Below are positions 29,899 through 38,386 of a stretch of DNA of 64,000 nucleotides, one piece after another (position 1 is the stretch's first letter; the number at the start of each line of letters is the position of its first letter). Both the position numbers and the translations under genes were made by a program. This DNA is from Acestrorhynchus altus. Taxonomy: Eukaryota > Chordata > Actinopteri > Characiformes > Acestrorhynchidae. The stretch lies in NCBI GenBank assembly GCA_034509495.1, contig CM067506.1, forward strand, positions 20,071,392-20,135,391. The letters are read 5' to 3'. The notes beneath the pieces were generated by a model. That model did not search any database. It was not told the DNA's origin and worked only from the letters and a program-made list of their open reading frames with translations.

Positions 29899-32800
29899 TA
29901 TAGTATAACTGCATACTCTATGTTTTTATTCATTAATATATCCTTATTTTAATAGGGTTTAGTAGGACCACCAGGACTAAAAGGAAATCGGGTAAGATCT
30001 GATTGTGTTTGAATGCTATCTGAAGTGGCATTAAGCTCTCTTAAGAGGGAGGTTTAGGTGAAGCTCAAACCCAGCATTGTTCTGCTGCCATCATTTGCCA
30101 CTGTTAAATGTCTTAGGAAGACTTTTTTCATGTAGATTTTGTATATATTTTTTCTAGTTGCTGGTTGAATAAGCAGGACCATGCTAGGTTCAGTGATTAT
30201 GTGCTTGTGGTATTCATGTTCATAAATTCTGCTGTATATCACATCAAGGGCCTGTTAGAATAACATATAAATGTTGCTTGGTCTGAGGAATGTTTATTTC
30301 TGCTGAAGCACACAGATACACTATATGGACAAAGGTATTGGGACACCTACTCAATTCATTGTTTCCTCCAAAATCTTGAGTATGAAAAGAATTTATGCTG
30401 CTTTCATTGGAGTAGCTGCTATTACTTTCAATTGGAGTATTTATTATCCAACTTATTTGATTGGATTCAGTATTAGTGAGATCAGGATGTTGGATGATCA
30501 CCACCCCACACTCATCGATAACTCCCCAAAGTATTGGATGGAGCATTGATATTTACATTTACAGCATTTGGCAGAAGCCCTTATCCAGAGCAATTTACAA
30601 AAGTGCCTTGCTGTTCATTCAGAGGATATCCTTAGCTAGTTAAAAGAGGCTATAGAGAGCTTAGATGCAGAAAACAAATGTCCAATTGGAGACCAACAAG
30701 AACCTTTAACAAGATAAATGTTCTTGAAAGAGATGGGTCTTCAGTCTGCATTTGAAGACTGAAGATTAGTGACTCATCTGTTCAGACCCCCAGTGGAAGT
30801 TCGTTCCACCAGTTTGGTACCAGCAGAGAAAAGAGTCTGGATGCTTGTCTTCCTTGTGACTTGAGGGATGGTGGGTCAAGCCAAGCTGTACTTGATGCTC
30901 AAAGGGCTCTTGGTACAGATAGAGTTTTAACATTGTCATCAATTATTGAGGGGCAACTACAAGAAGCCAGTGAAGGGAACATAGCAGAGGAGTTACATTC
31001 AGGAACATTGAAGACAAGCTGCTCCACTGCATTTTGGATGAGTTGCAAGGGACTGATGGTCCAGCTAAAAAGGAAGACCAGCTAAAAGGAAGTAGTCTAG
31101 TCTTGAAATCACAAGAGACTGAACAAGCGCCTGATTGGTCTCTCTAGACAAAAGAAAAAGTGGAATTCTCCTGATGTTGTAAAGGAGAAATATGCATACC
31201 TGAGTCAGGTTTGCAACATAAACTAGGAACGATAACTGGTCATCCACAACTACACCAAGGCTCTGTGCTTCTGCTGATGAAGAGACCAGTGAGTTCTCAA
31301 GGGAAATGGCAAGATGAGGGTGAGGATCAGTGATTCCAGGAATGAAAAGCAGTTCAGTGTTGCTGGGGTTGAGTTTAAGGTGATGGGCTGCCATTCATGG
31401 TGAGACATCAGCAAGACAAGCTGATATGCGAGATGAGACCAGGGTGTCAAAAAGTGGGAAAGAGAAGATGAACACCATCATTCCAAAAAACAGTTGTACT
31501 GCTCTACAGCTTAGTCCTGGGGATCAAATACCCCTGTAGCCCATGCCAGACATGGTGGTAAAATGTTCATGTTTATCTACTCCAGAGAGTCTGGGGGTCT
31601 GGCACTTCAGGACCAGGATTACTGCTGGATGCAGTTATTAGAAGTGGTGTCCACCAACAGTTGGACATATAGTGTATGAATGCTGGGATAGTAATTAATG
31701 TTTATTCTATTTGAAAGTTCTTCTTTTTGCAGAATCGTTTTATATACACCCTATATATATATATATATATATTATATGCTCCACAATATAATAACATATA
31801 TGTTAAGAGACCTTGCAACATGTTTCATGTAAATGTATCTTCTTCAGCTGTGTATCTCTTACATCTTTTCATCCTCCCAGAATAGTTCTGTGTTTCCTTC
31901 CTATTAACACTAATTTCCTGAGTTATTGCTTGAATAACTTCCACCTTAAGTCAGGACATGTCAGTGTTCCTCTCAGCACCCTCTACTGGCAGCATCAGAA
32001 CAGATCATTGATTGCTCTTCCAGAAGAGTAGTTAAATCTATGTTAGATTTGATTGATACAAACCGCTGATGTGTGTCTGGTTGTTGATCGGCAGTTCAGT
32101 GGAAGGTGCTGAGGTGGGATTATAGGACACGGTGCTGTTTTTACTGTTTTCCTCCTCTTGTCTTCCTCTCTTTTCTGCAGGTCTTCCTCTCCCCTTTTCC
32201 TCCCCTGCACCTTGGCCTGTGACCCCTGGCTCTTTTTGCTGAGTCTGGCCGGGTCGTCCTCTCTGTCCCTCTCTCCCTCCCTGGCCTCCTCCTGCTCCTC
32301 TAATGTTGTAGCCTGGGTTAATACTGCTCCTCATTCCTCCTCTTCCTCCTCTCCTCCTCCACTTACCTCCCTTCCAACTAGCCTTTGATGCGTTCTCTCT
32401 CCGATAGTGTGCACAGCACTCACTTTTCTGCCATCATCACAAAGCCTTAAAACAACATTAAGAAATAAAAGTAAAACAATGTGGGCAGGTCCTAGTTTCC
32501 AGGACAGGGGTTAAGCCTATGGACTGTATTTTCTGTAAATGGCAGAAGTCCAGCACAATGCTTAGGGACCAACAAATCAGTACTAAAAGTAAGGAAATAA
32601 AGACTATATAATATAGTGTAATAAAATTAGCTTTTTGGAGTGAGACCAAGAGCTGTAAGTATTTTTTACACGATGAAGGGAAGGGTCTAAATGAACTGGT
32701 TAGAATTAAGAATTAAACATTTTGCATGTTACAGAGTCACTTTTATGCACTTTATAGTCTGCAATTTAATGTAATGGCTGTTTTCTGCACGAGAATTGTG

Positions 32801-35800
32801 CACTCTATTCAGAGACAGAATCCTACAATTCATTTAATTATCATTATATTAAAAGTCATTAAATCCCAAATTCCCAAAGCCTTGGACAGTTGGTGTGCAG
32901 ACATTGACATTAAAAATGACATTTAATTTTCATTTTTTGTAAAATATATTTTAATATATATATTTAAACATCAAAGCAGTTTTTCCTTTAGGTCCAAATT
33001 ACCTTATGTTTTCTTGCTGTTTTCATTGATTTATTTTTAGAGCACTATTTTGTTTTATTATATATAAGGGATTGTTAATTTTGCATTAATATATTGTCCT
33101 TCATACTGTAGATTGTTACGATTTGCAGTAATCTTCAGCTTTACTTTGTTCACTGTTGAGCCTTCACTTCTTTACAATGTCCCTAAGCTGTCACAAAGAT
33201 AATTTATTACTACAATAAAATGTCCACATAAAACCTATGAGCTGTATTAAATATTATTTGTTGCAAATATTGTGATTCTGAGGCAAACAACAGTAGTATA
33301 ATATGTATTAATTCTAATATATGTATATATATATATATACTGTAGTATGATATAGGTAGTTTTTATGTGAATTTCAGTTCATGCATGGGCACCAGTCATT
33401 TCAGGTTTAGCATGTTTTGCAAAGGTAACACTCTGTGATTTTGTAAATGATCTGAAGTAGATTGTCCTGGATAATCTGTTCTTTTATGCATAATATGTGT
33501 TATGTAATATCACACAAAAATAGATATTACCTGTTACCTTTTATGAAAGAATGAACTGTTTTATTATATTTATGTATTTATTAAGTTCAGACTCACAATA
33601 CATACACATCTTAAATGTATCTTACATTTTCACTCAATAACTTTTAAAAATTAGTCATAAATAGCAAGTGTTTGCACACCAGTAGCTTTGGCTGAAACCC
33701 TCTTTCCTAACCCCTCCACTCACCCCTAAATCCCTTTATCATTATGCATTATTATAGGTCAGTACAAAAGCACATCTACTCTTCTGTTCTTAAAAATATA
33801 AACCTGTCTTCAATTACTCTTCATGATCTTATATTTATTGCTTTAGTTCAATGGGAGGACTAAAGTCTGTCTTTTTGAATGCACTGTTGTTTGCAGGGGG
33901 AAAGGGGCAAGAGAGGCAATAGGGGGGCCAAAGGGGATAAGGGAGACCAAGGAGCCCCTGGATTAGATGCCCCCTGTCCATTGGTATGTCCTTTGTTCCA
34001 TGTGGAACATCAAGGCTAAAGGTGACAGTGGTTGTTGGGATACAAAAAACCATATCCTTAGCAGCCACAGACATCACCTTATGTCTTGTTGTGACATTAA
34101 CAATTGCCCAAAATGGTTCTGGTTCACGTCTATGAGGACCAGAACTTTTGGGTTTCTTCCATTTTCAGGATTTACACTGACACGAAAGGGGGTCCTGCCT
34201 ACTCCACTGATCAGAAGCTGTCAAACTCACATTTATTCATTAAATAAATTCCAATATTGAGTGAAATTCATCTCCATTAGCTCACTCATTGGCTCAAAAG
34301 TCAAGGTTCCTAAATGCTTCTTGGTTTGGATGTATGGCCCCTTCTTGTCAGTGTCAGGCCCGGTCTGCATGCTCTGGACTGCCCTGGCTCCAGGCTGCTG
34401 TGGATGAAGTAGCCATGCCTTCAGCAGTGCCCTGTGTGGGGCGCTGTGTTACAGGCAGATGTTCATGTGACTGATTTTGTGAACAGGGTTTCCGAGGCTT
34501 TAAAGGGGAGAAAGGTGAACCAGGCCTGCCAGGCCTGGATGGGCTGGATGCCCCGTGCCCTGTGGTATGGTGGTCTATCTCTATGTTTCCCTGCCTTCTC
34601 TAGCATGTTCACTTGCTTATTTAACCCCTTATGCTACACCTTGATCACACATTCTTAACAGACAGTGCTATTGTTAAATTTTGTGCTTTGGGCAATTTTG
34701 AACATCTTAGACATCTTCTGCATGTCTTGATTTTATAGATTTTTGCACTGAAAATAACTAACCATTAAAGTTAACCATTATCTAGTCCTGTGTTACTGCA
34801 CATCCACGTGGGTTATCAAACAAGAGCAGTTTGTCCTGGCACATTGAAGGAGAGTTTCCAAAAATACCTGAGGAGAAGCATGCATTGTTGGAAATATGGA
34901 AGACAAGGGCTCATGTGCAAAATCACTACTCAGAATGGTTCTGGAGGCAGCTCTACCTCTGAGGCAGAAGAAATGCAATTCTTTCAGACAACTTTTTAAA
35001 ATAACTTTCTGCTTCTTAGAGCTTTATATGAGGATGCATTGCGTAAAAAAGTGTGAGACTTTGTTGTACTTAAGAAGCTATTTTCATGTAGTGTTGGTTT
35101 CTTAAAAAATGCATGGGAAACTATTTAGCTTATAAAGCTGCATTTCACAGCTTTTGTCCATGTTTCTTTTTGGCATGATCATGTAGCATGATGTTTTCCT
35201 ATAACAGTGTCACACTAATAGATTTTCAATTCCATTATGTAAAATTCAGATTTAATGTTCATGTTCAATAACAGCATTCTTAACAGTGTTCCTGCAGAAC
35301 ATTACTTACCTACCCAACTAATAAGCATGCAAGCAAGGAAATGCTGCCTTAGAGTCTAGTTAGCTAGTTTTCCAGGTAGTTTTCTTTCCAGGTAGTTTCA
35401 AATTAACTATAATTTCTTAAAAACAACCAACAAAATTTCACACACCTTTCATCCCTACTGGTTACTTTAATGGATTATTCTCTGAACCATTTCTGTTTGT
35501 TCTGCAGAGCTGTGTTCAGAATTAAGAGTAGTGATTTTGCACATAAACATTAGTTTATTTCAAATGCTTTTCTTTCAAAATGCACAATGTCATTTGTCAG
35601 TGTATATCTCTATTGTTATTATATTGTTTATACATTTAAATGTTAAAAAATATCATGATGCATACATGATGTGTAAATCCTGTGTTCTAATTGAATGTTT
35701 ACAGTTTTACATACTGAGATTTTGAATCAGTTTTGTGCTTTCTCATTATTACCTCACTCTCTTTTTCAGGGTGATGATGGTCTACCAGTACCAGGGTGTT

Positions 35801-36172
35801 GGAATAAAGTAAGTATATTTTAATTACCTAACTTGTTTTTTTTTTTTTGTTTTTTTTGCTGTGGGCTTGGAGTGATGCAGAAATCAACATGACAATGGAT
35901 CATGTACTAATCCTCCAGTGCCATAATGAAATATTGCACCTATTCCACCCTACAATTGGAATAGGCATATTTAGTGTACTATAATTATAGTTACACTTGG
36001 TAAAAACTAATATTTAGTGATGATGTAGCCACTAAAAATGTATTTGATATTGTTTCATTGATAATCAATGATCATCATCAATTAATCATCATTTAATAAT
36101 TTTAATTCCTAAACTCTATACCTCTGCATGAAATAACTTGGTGTGCTCTCTGTGCTTCTTGTTTTGCAGTGA
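491..36172 (+). CDS. col13a1: Collagen alpha-1(XIII) chain, 5'-partial, 40 exons
   Basis: This is a type II transmembrane collagen of the MACIT group (XIII, XXIII, XXV), which acts at cell-matrix and neuromuscular junctions. Exons: 491-541, 2605-2640, 3681-3707, 4012-4038, 5359-5385, 5479-5505, 5604-5630, 7204-7260, 8597-8659, 10694-10774, 10951-10992, 11188-11205, 11936-11962, 12297-12341, 14118-14144, 15291-15326, 19737-19781, 21474-21509, 21602-21646, 22335-22412, 22507-22533, 22662-22697, 22803-22859, 22969-22992, 23080-23133, 23261-23305, 23429-23563, 23837-23908, 24052-24096, 24267-24317, 24731-24757, 24851-24937, 27337-27372, 28370-28423, 29527-29580, 29956-29991, 33897-33983, 34487-34564, 35770-35808, 36170-36172. 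All have AG/GT borders, are multiples of three and are phase 0; nearly all begin with Gly. GLSIIGPRGPP, GQPGTRGFPGFP, GPIGLDGKP, GERGMPG and the GCWNK end match vertebrate collagen XIII as I remember it, better than XXV or XXIII. The N-terminal exons are upstream. Confidence 0.93.
2475..2504. repeat. (TG)n microsatellite
   Basis: About 15 uninterrupted TG units in a col13a1 intron, 100 bases before the 2605 exon. Such GT tracts can influence splicing. Confidence 0.95.
7091..7186. repeat. (TG)n microsatellite with GCGT core, before an NC2 exon
   Basis: A long alternating GT tract with a central block of four CGTG units. It ends 17 bases before the 7204 exon, so it takes the place of a normal polypyrimidine tract. 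Confidence 0.95.
7204..7260 (+). CDS. col13a1: col13a1 NC2 exon, non-collagenous
   Basis: A 57-nt phase-0 exon after the acceptor ending CAG at 7203, with donor GTTTGT at 7261. It reads GLPLKTLAALRSSQALMLK. It has no Gly-X-Y repeat, so it is easily missed, but it aligns gap-free over 19 residues with the mammalian NC2 segment that contains AALRSSQ followed by a terminal LK. The block AALRSSQ is identical. The acceptor sits just 17 bases downstream of a long GT/GC microsatellite. This part of NC2 is alternatively spliced in mammals. Confidence 0.85.
8425..8479. repeat. (CT)n microsatellite
   Basis: About 27 CT units on the plus strand in the intron before the 8597 exon; pyrimidine-rich sequence continues almost to the acceptor. 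Confidence 0.95.
8597..8659 (+). CDS. col13a1: col13a1 NC2 exon, basic segment
   Basis: A 63-nt phase-0 exon, acceptor GAGCAG ending at 8596 and donor GTACAT at 8660. It encodes MLPITVRNMPSISPLILKR followed by LK. It is similar in length and pattern to the mammalian NC2 piece that starts LLP, has a central SVR and ends in basic residues (VIKRR). Neighbouring exons are COL1 upstream and COL2 downstream, exactly where NC2 should be. Conservation is lower than in the helical exons, so the call rests on position, phase and the sparse match together. A 54-bp CT microsatellite ends about 120 bases upstream. Confidence 0.75.
10691..10693 (+). promoter_or_regulatory. NAGNAG tandem splice acceptor
   Basis: The acceptor of the 10694 exon reads CTCAGCAGGGC. 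Use of the first AG would insert one Gln before the leading Gly; use of the second keeps the helix register. The second is chosen because it makes the exon start with Gly. Confidence 0.55.
10694..22859 (+). CDS. col13a1: col13a1 COL2 domain exons (fourteen)
   Basis: Fourteen exons from 10694-10774 to 22803-22859 encode the second helical domain. The first is the most GC-rich sequence in this part of the window (GEPGAQGPPGPPGLPGPP and on). GERGMPGIPGKQGVK at 19737-19781 closely matches collagen XIII. The exon at 22335-22412 carries a helix interruption, PSPSVLAMKGEPG, which corresponds to the AVAGMKGEPG interruption of the mammalian chain. The exon at 10951-10992 ends in KDPR, another imperfection. 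Many exons end in Lys or Arg (GXK/R), giving the basic surface seen in MACIT collagens. Donor GTTCAC at 22534 is weak; the other donors are standard. Confidence 0.9.
11188..11205 (+). CDS. col13a1: col13a1 18-nt microexon (MLPGMK)
   Basis: A candidate microexon of six codons, reading MLPGMK, between a pyrimidine-rich tract ending TTGGCAG at 11187 and the donor GTAAGA at 11206. It is phase 0 like its neighbours. It does not begin with Gly, so it would put a short break in the helix after the KDPR end of the previous exon. I cannot name a mammalian counterpart. It could be a chance acceptor-donor pair; the strong splice sites favour a real exon. Confidence 0.55.
14956..15024. repeat. (CA)n microsatellite
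   Basis: About 34 CA units in the intron before the 15291 exon. A (GT)n tract 160 bases downstream could pair with it in RNA. Confidence 0.95.
15181..15226. repeat. (GT)n microsatellite
   Basis: About 23 GT units, 64 bases before the 15291 exon. It is complementary to the (CA)n at 14956-15024, so an intronic RNA hairpin with a loop of about 160 bases is possible. Confidence 0.95.
17170..17340. repeat. Dispersed repeat fragment, fish type
   Basis: Text such as GGGGAACTCCAGTTTTGGAG, AGTCCTGCAGATTTCAGCAC and GTGCTGAACTCTGGCCC is of a kind that recurs across ostariophysan genomes. Related text occurs at 46215-46440 and 63790-63990. Class uncertain. Confidence 0.45.
17565..17612. repeat. (TA)n microsatellite
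   Basis: About 23 TA units in the 4.4-kb intron between the 15291 and 19737 exons of col13a1. Apart from repeats I see nothing else in that intron. Confidence 0.95.
19340..19393. repeat. (GA)n microsatellite
   Basis: About 27 GA units, preceded by a degenerate purine-rich run. A shorter (CA)n lies at 19192-19217. Confidence 0.95.
20033..20543. mobile_element. hAT-like MITE with internal duplications
   Basis: The left end CAGTGTTTCTCAACATTGG and the right end TTGATAAACAGTG are inverted copies, continuing inward as 'cctggaggtacccctgtcctgc' text and its complement. The core GGTCCTGGAGGCACCCCTAC recurs at about 20250, 20310 and 20370, so the element carries tandem copies of its own end. The CAGTGTTTCTCAA start is typical of hAT ends. 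The flanking 8-mers do not match well. It lies in a col13a1 intron and has no coding capacity. Confidence 0.6.
22803..22992 (+). CDS. col13a1: col13a1 NC3 region (two exons)
   Basis: The exon 22803-22859 starts as helix (GPPGPTGEPGK) and ends TLINNNEN. The 24-nt exon 22969-22992 reads DIRNVHQM. Together they form a non-Gly-X-Y segment located where mammalian collagen XIII has NC3, which there reads MVDYNGNINEALQEI and also ends in Met before GPPGLPG. The Asn-rich core and terminal Met are shared, but the segment is shorter here. NC3 in this family is thought to help nucleate the downstream helix through a short coiled coil; the fish version is too short for me to call a coiled coil. Confidence 0.82.
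23080..29991 (+). CDS. col13a1: col13a1 COL3 domain exons (twelve)
   Basis: Twelve exons encode most of the third helical domain. The largest, 23429-23563 (135 nt), holds fifteen consecutive triplets starting GPRGKSGEPGPAGPPG. GEVGLPGPPGLDGEK, GAHGLDGKPGPV, GLIGPAGIPGPAGPKGER and GLVGPPGLKGNR follow the mammalian order (GEIGLPGPPGHDGEK, GLDGRPGPP, GVPGPAGPKGER, GPPGDKGNR). The join KSDL to VYGPPG (24096 to 24267) is a helix break equivalent to the GAEVPGLPG break in mammals. The introns after 24937 (2.4 kb) and 29991 (3.9 kb) are the longest and hold most of the repeats. Confidence 0.92.
26042..26300. mobile_element. MITE-like inverted repeat
   Basis: The left arm (ATCTTAAGACCAGTTAAAAA, then GGATCTTAAAAAAGTTCTAA) is mirrored by the right arm (TTAGAACCTTCTTAAGATCC, then TTTAATTGGTCTTAAGAT). 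The arms enclose about 120 bases including GAAATGGGAG and its complement CTCCCATTT, so much of the unit can fold into one hairpin. It lies in the 2.4-kb col13a1 intron before the 27337 exon. No coding sequence. Confidence 0.6.
27025..27056. repeat. (AAC)n microsatellite
   Basis: About ten AAC units in the same 2.4-kb col13a1 intron. Confidence 0.9.
28892..29180. repeat. (ATCA)n tract plus dispersed fish repeat
   Basis: About 20 ATCA units (28892-28970) lead into AGTTTATTTATATAGCACTT, a motif found at the ends of many teleost repeats. It continues with AAAGCAGCTTTACATAAATC, AAAACTCCCTCAGGCTAGG, GAAGAAACCTTGAGGAACCA and GACACCGGAGAGC. The fixed link of tetranucleotide tail and body suggests a retroposed element with its tail. 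Family name unknown to me. Confidence 0.65.
29830..29895. repeat. (TG)n microsatellite
   Basis: About 33 TG units, 60 bases before the 29956 exon of col13a1. Confidence 0.95.
30550..31470 (-). mobile_element. L2/CR1-clade LINE fragment, 5'-truncated
   Basis: On the minus strand, 31394-31065 reads MAAHHLKLNPSNTELLFIPG, then SLGVVVDDQLSF, FLLYNIRRI and LVQSLVISRLDY. These are the end of the reverse transcriptase of fish L2-like elements (HHLKLNPSKTELL, LGV-D--LSF, NIRRI, LVISRLDYCN). Upstream minus-strand codons give ISACLADVSP before a stop, also typical. The 3' end at about 30550 finishes in an ATTTACATTTAC-type tail (plus strand). Stops and lost residues make it a pseudogene. Confidence 0.75.
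31065..31394 (-). pseudogene. LINE reverse transcriptase fragment
   Basis: The longest intact frame, 109 codons, inside the antisense LINE. It covers only the C-terminal end of the polymerase domain; the YADD active site is absent, so it is not functional. It ends at the LDY-LLAGLP motif, where the family normally reads YCNSLLAGLP; the CNS residues are missing. Confidence 0.7.
33897..33983 (+). CDS. col13a1: col13a1 penultimate exon, version A (ends LDAPCPL)
   Basis: An 87-nt exon reading GERGKRGNRGAKGDKGDQGA, then PGLDAPCPL. It corresponds to the last helical exon of mammalian collagen XIII, GERGKKGSRGPKGDKGDQG with the LDAPCPL start of NC4. It is phase 0, with acceptor TTGCAG and donor GTATGT. 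The Cys is one of the pair of NC4 cysteines flanking the GLPVPG loop, the other lying in the next exons. A second exon with the same ending follows 503 bases later. Confidence 0.92.
34487..34564 (+). CDS. col13a1: col13a1 penultimate exon, version B (ends LDAPCPV)
   Basis: A 78-nt phase-0 exon reading GFRGFKGEKGEPGLPGLDG, then LDAPCPV, with acceptor GAACAG and donor GTATGG. It resembles the end of collagen XXV (GFRGVKGEKGEPG, then GLDGLDAPCQL) more than collagen XIII. Either version A or B can join directly to GDDGLPVPGCWNK in frame. Joining both would put two CP motifs in series, with 26 residues of helix between. I infer mutually exclusive or optional use, but transcripts are needed to decide. 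Confidence 0.85.
35770..35808 (+). CDS. col13a1: col13a1 NC4 tail exon
   Basis: A 39-nt exon encoding GDDGLPVPGCWNK, nearly the mammalian ending GEDGLPVQGCWNK. It ends at a perfect donor, GTAAGT, at 35809. If the intron were retained, the frame would add four codons (VSIF) before TAA. Spliced to 36170 the next codon is TGA, giving the conserved GCWNK end. Confidence 0.93.
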
Positions 36173-36790
36173 TGTTAATTCCAGAATGCCTTGTTTGATT
36201 GTATATAGAATATTTATTTTTGTATTGTTTTGCTCTGTTATATGATTGAAAAAAAAAATACAGAAAATCGCAAAAATACTGGCAGGACTTTTGTACAGAT
36301 TGTTTATTTTTAATACTGGTAATATTGTTTAAGTAATGGATTTTATACTGTGCCTATGCATTATGTCAAAATGTTCTGATTAAGGAGGAAGTATACTGTG
36401 GCAGCATATGCATGATATTTGTGCATTATGTTAACTGATATGTGCCTATTAACTTATTTTATAATGGTGTTTTGATGAGTTGTAACAGACCATGCTGCAC
36501 TGATCAGTGAAGCTGGAATTATGAAGTGGCCTTCCATAAGGAAAACCCTCATTTCTGAGATTAAAATTGACACCAGACACAACACTGTAATCTCTAATGT
36601 TTACTGGAAGCTACAAGGGCTCATTTATAAAAATGTGCTGACCATGTGTCTCATCAAACTCTTTGAGATGTCTGTAATGGTTTGCTTGTTGACTCACAGT
36701 GCATAAATTATTGGTATTTGTAGGCACACATTCAGTAAAAAAATCTCTTTCAGAGGGTTTTCTTTAAGAATCTTTGCAGTCCAAAATAAA
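36170..36790 (+). other. col13a1: col13a1 terminal exon: stop codon and 3' UTR
   Basis: After the acceptor TTTTGCAG (ending 36169) the sequence starts TGATGTTAATT, so the stop codon is the first codon of the last exon. The following AT-rich sequence has no reading frame. The first AATAAA is at 36785-36790 and I use it as a provisional end. Further AATAAA motifs downstream, for example near 39570, would allow a much longer UTR. Confidence 0.6.
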
Positions 36791-37972
36791 GAAAGATAAC
36801 AAATTAACAGAGAAGTGTTTAGGCAGCTTTAAGAAGATTATCTCTTTTTCTATGCAAAAGCCTTATGCATTATTTTTGCCTTGGTAGGACATACATGGAG
36901 ACATAGCAATACGGTTCTGAATCTTGCTTTGAACAATTACTTTCTTTCTTTTTTTGTATGCTCTTGACCTTGTGTTAGAATAGTGCCAAAGCCATGTTAC
37001 ACGTCGGACTAATACTCGTGAAGTCTTCCATTAATTTATATCATATGTATATTGCTGCTCACTGACAAGCAAGCTGCTGCATTTGTTATTACGCTCCTGT
37101 GCCCTATTGTACCTCATCTGACCAGCAGAATTGAAGAAAGAAGCCAAGCAATACACACATTTTACTTAATGGAAACATTCTGCTTTACAGTCATAAAGTG
37201 CAGGATGTTAGGGTCATAGGAGGAAGGCCCCTAGCTAACATTTGTTTGTTTGTTTTGTTTTTGTGATTATTATTTTTTAACAAGTGTTGATGAAATGAGT
37301 GTTTTGTGTTTGATTGCTGCTGCTTATCATGAAAAGCTCTGTCTGAATTTCTTTTTCCCTTGTCATTAAGATGATCTACAGTCTGCTATAATAGTCTGCT
37401 TCAGTAAATTCATCATCAGGCTGTAATACCTCATCCTAACATGCTGTAATGCTTCTACTTTGCCATAGTAGTCATCAGAAATGTCAGAATGTCAGAAAAG
37501 CTATCTACATGAACATCAAAAAGAAAATAAATTGTAGTCAAATTCTCAGTGTTTTAAATATGTTTATTTTTTTATTCTGATGGTCAAAAACCTTTAAATC
37601 TGCAAATGGAAAAATTTGCACTTCACAGAGCTTGGATTTTTGGTTTGAACTTGGAAGGACAGGCCCATTTTTCCTGTCAAAATCTAAAGGAAAAATGCTG
37701 GCCTTTCCTGTGCTTGAGTATATTGCTTGATCTGTTACTCACTTTGGGCTTGTGTGTGTGTGGCATCTTCTTGCACTTGGTGAGTGAAGTGAGTGGTCTG
37801 ATTTAAAATGATTAGATGTCTAGATTTTGATATATTAAAGGGGCCATAAAATGGAGAAGAGATTGATCTACTCCATACACTATAATAGAGTAAAATGAAT
37901 GGTAACCTAAATCACAAACACATCCATATAATGTATATATGACTGATTGTTCACATAGGAATGTTCAACTAG

Positions 37973-38290
37973 GGCTCTGAGTGGCTCAGGAGTCTAATGC
38001 TCTAGCACTATGATCTGAGTTTTGCAAGTTCAAATACTCGGGTCATGCTGCTTCTCATCAGCAGCATCTGGGAGAGCAAAATTAGCTCTCTCTGGGTGGG
38101 CTGATGGTGCTATCAGAGCTTTCCTCTGAGCACATTGGCTTCCCAGCAGCTCAAAAAGAGGCAGAATCTAGCTTCACATGTATCGGAGGAAGCATGTGCT
38201 TGTCTTCACCCTCCTAGTGTCTGGAGCATTGTATGAGATAGGGTGCTAATAGGATTGGGTAATTCATATTTGGCATTCTGATTTATCAAT
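37973..38290 (+). mobile_element. tRNA-derived SINE, copy 1
   Basis: The head GGCTCTGAGTGGCTCAGGAG resembles an RNA polymerase III A box and AAGTTCAAATACTCGGGTC a B box, about 35 bases apart as in a tRNA. The body (CTCTCTGGGTGGGCTGATGG, TTCACATGTATCGGAGGAAG, CACCCTCCTAGTG) is shared with the copy at 51955. The end is an AAT-rich tail. This is a SINE and not a working tRNA gene. Confidence 0.7.
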
Positions 38291-38351
38291 AATAATAATC
38301 ATCAATAAACATTTTTCATTGTTTAAACTGTATTAGCTACACACAGAGTTA

Positions 38352-38386
38352 CACACATGGACAAAATTGTTGGTACCCCTCGGTTA
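38352..38386. repeat. Solo DNA-transposon end
   Basis: The text ACATGGACAAAATTGTTGGT followed by ACCCCTCGGTTA matches ends of a fish Tc1-like family as I remember it. No second end or transposase is seen nearby. Confidence 0.4.

Larger units (their letters stand above)
30319..31674. mobile_element. Tc1/mariner-type DNA element split by a LINE
   Basis: The left end CACTATATGGACAAAGGTAT, followed by TGGGACACC, is mirrored by the right end GGTGTCCACCAACAGTTGG followed by ACATATAGTG. Both ends are flanked by TA, the usual Tc1/mariner target duplication. The interior is interrupted: text to about 30546 (AAAGTATTGGATGGAGCA) resumes at about 31474 (CACCATCATTCC), as in intact relatives I remember. 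The middle is an antisense LINE. The element is non-autonomous. It lies in the 3.9-kb col13a1 intron before the 33897 exon. Confidence 0.65.

Noticed and set aside
32038..32334. Minus-strand Gly/Arg-rich frame that looks faintly collagen-like
   Set aside because: It is the complement of a pyrimidine-rich low-complexity stretch; there is no Gly every third residue and no splice sites in frame.
37973..38060. Candidate tRNA gene
   Set aside because: A- and B-box-like text is present, but no cloverleaf forms and the sequence continues into a shared SINE body.
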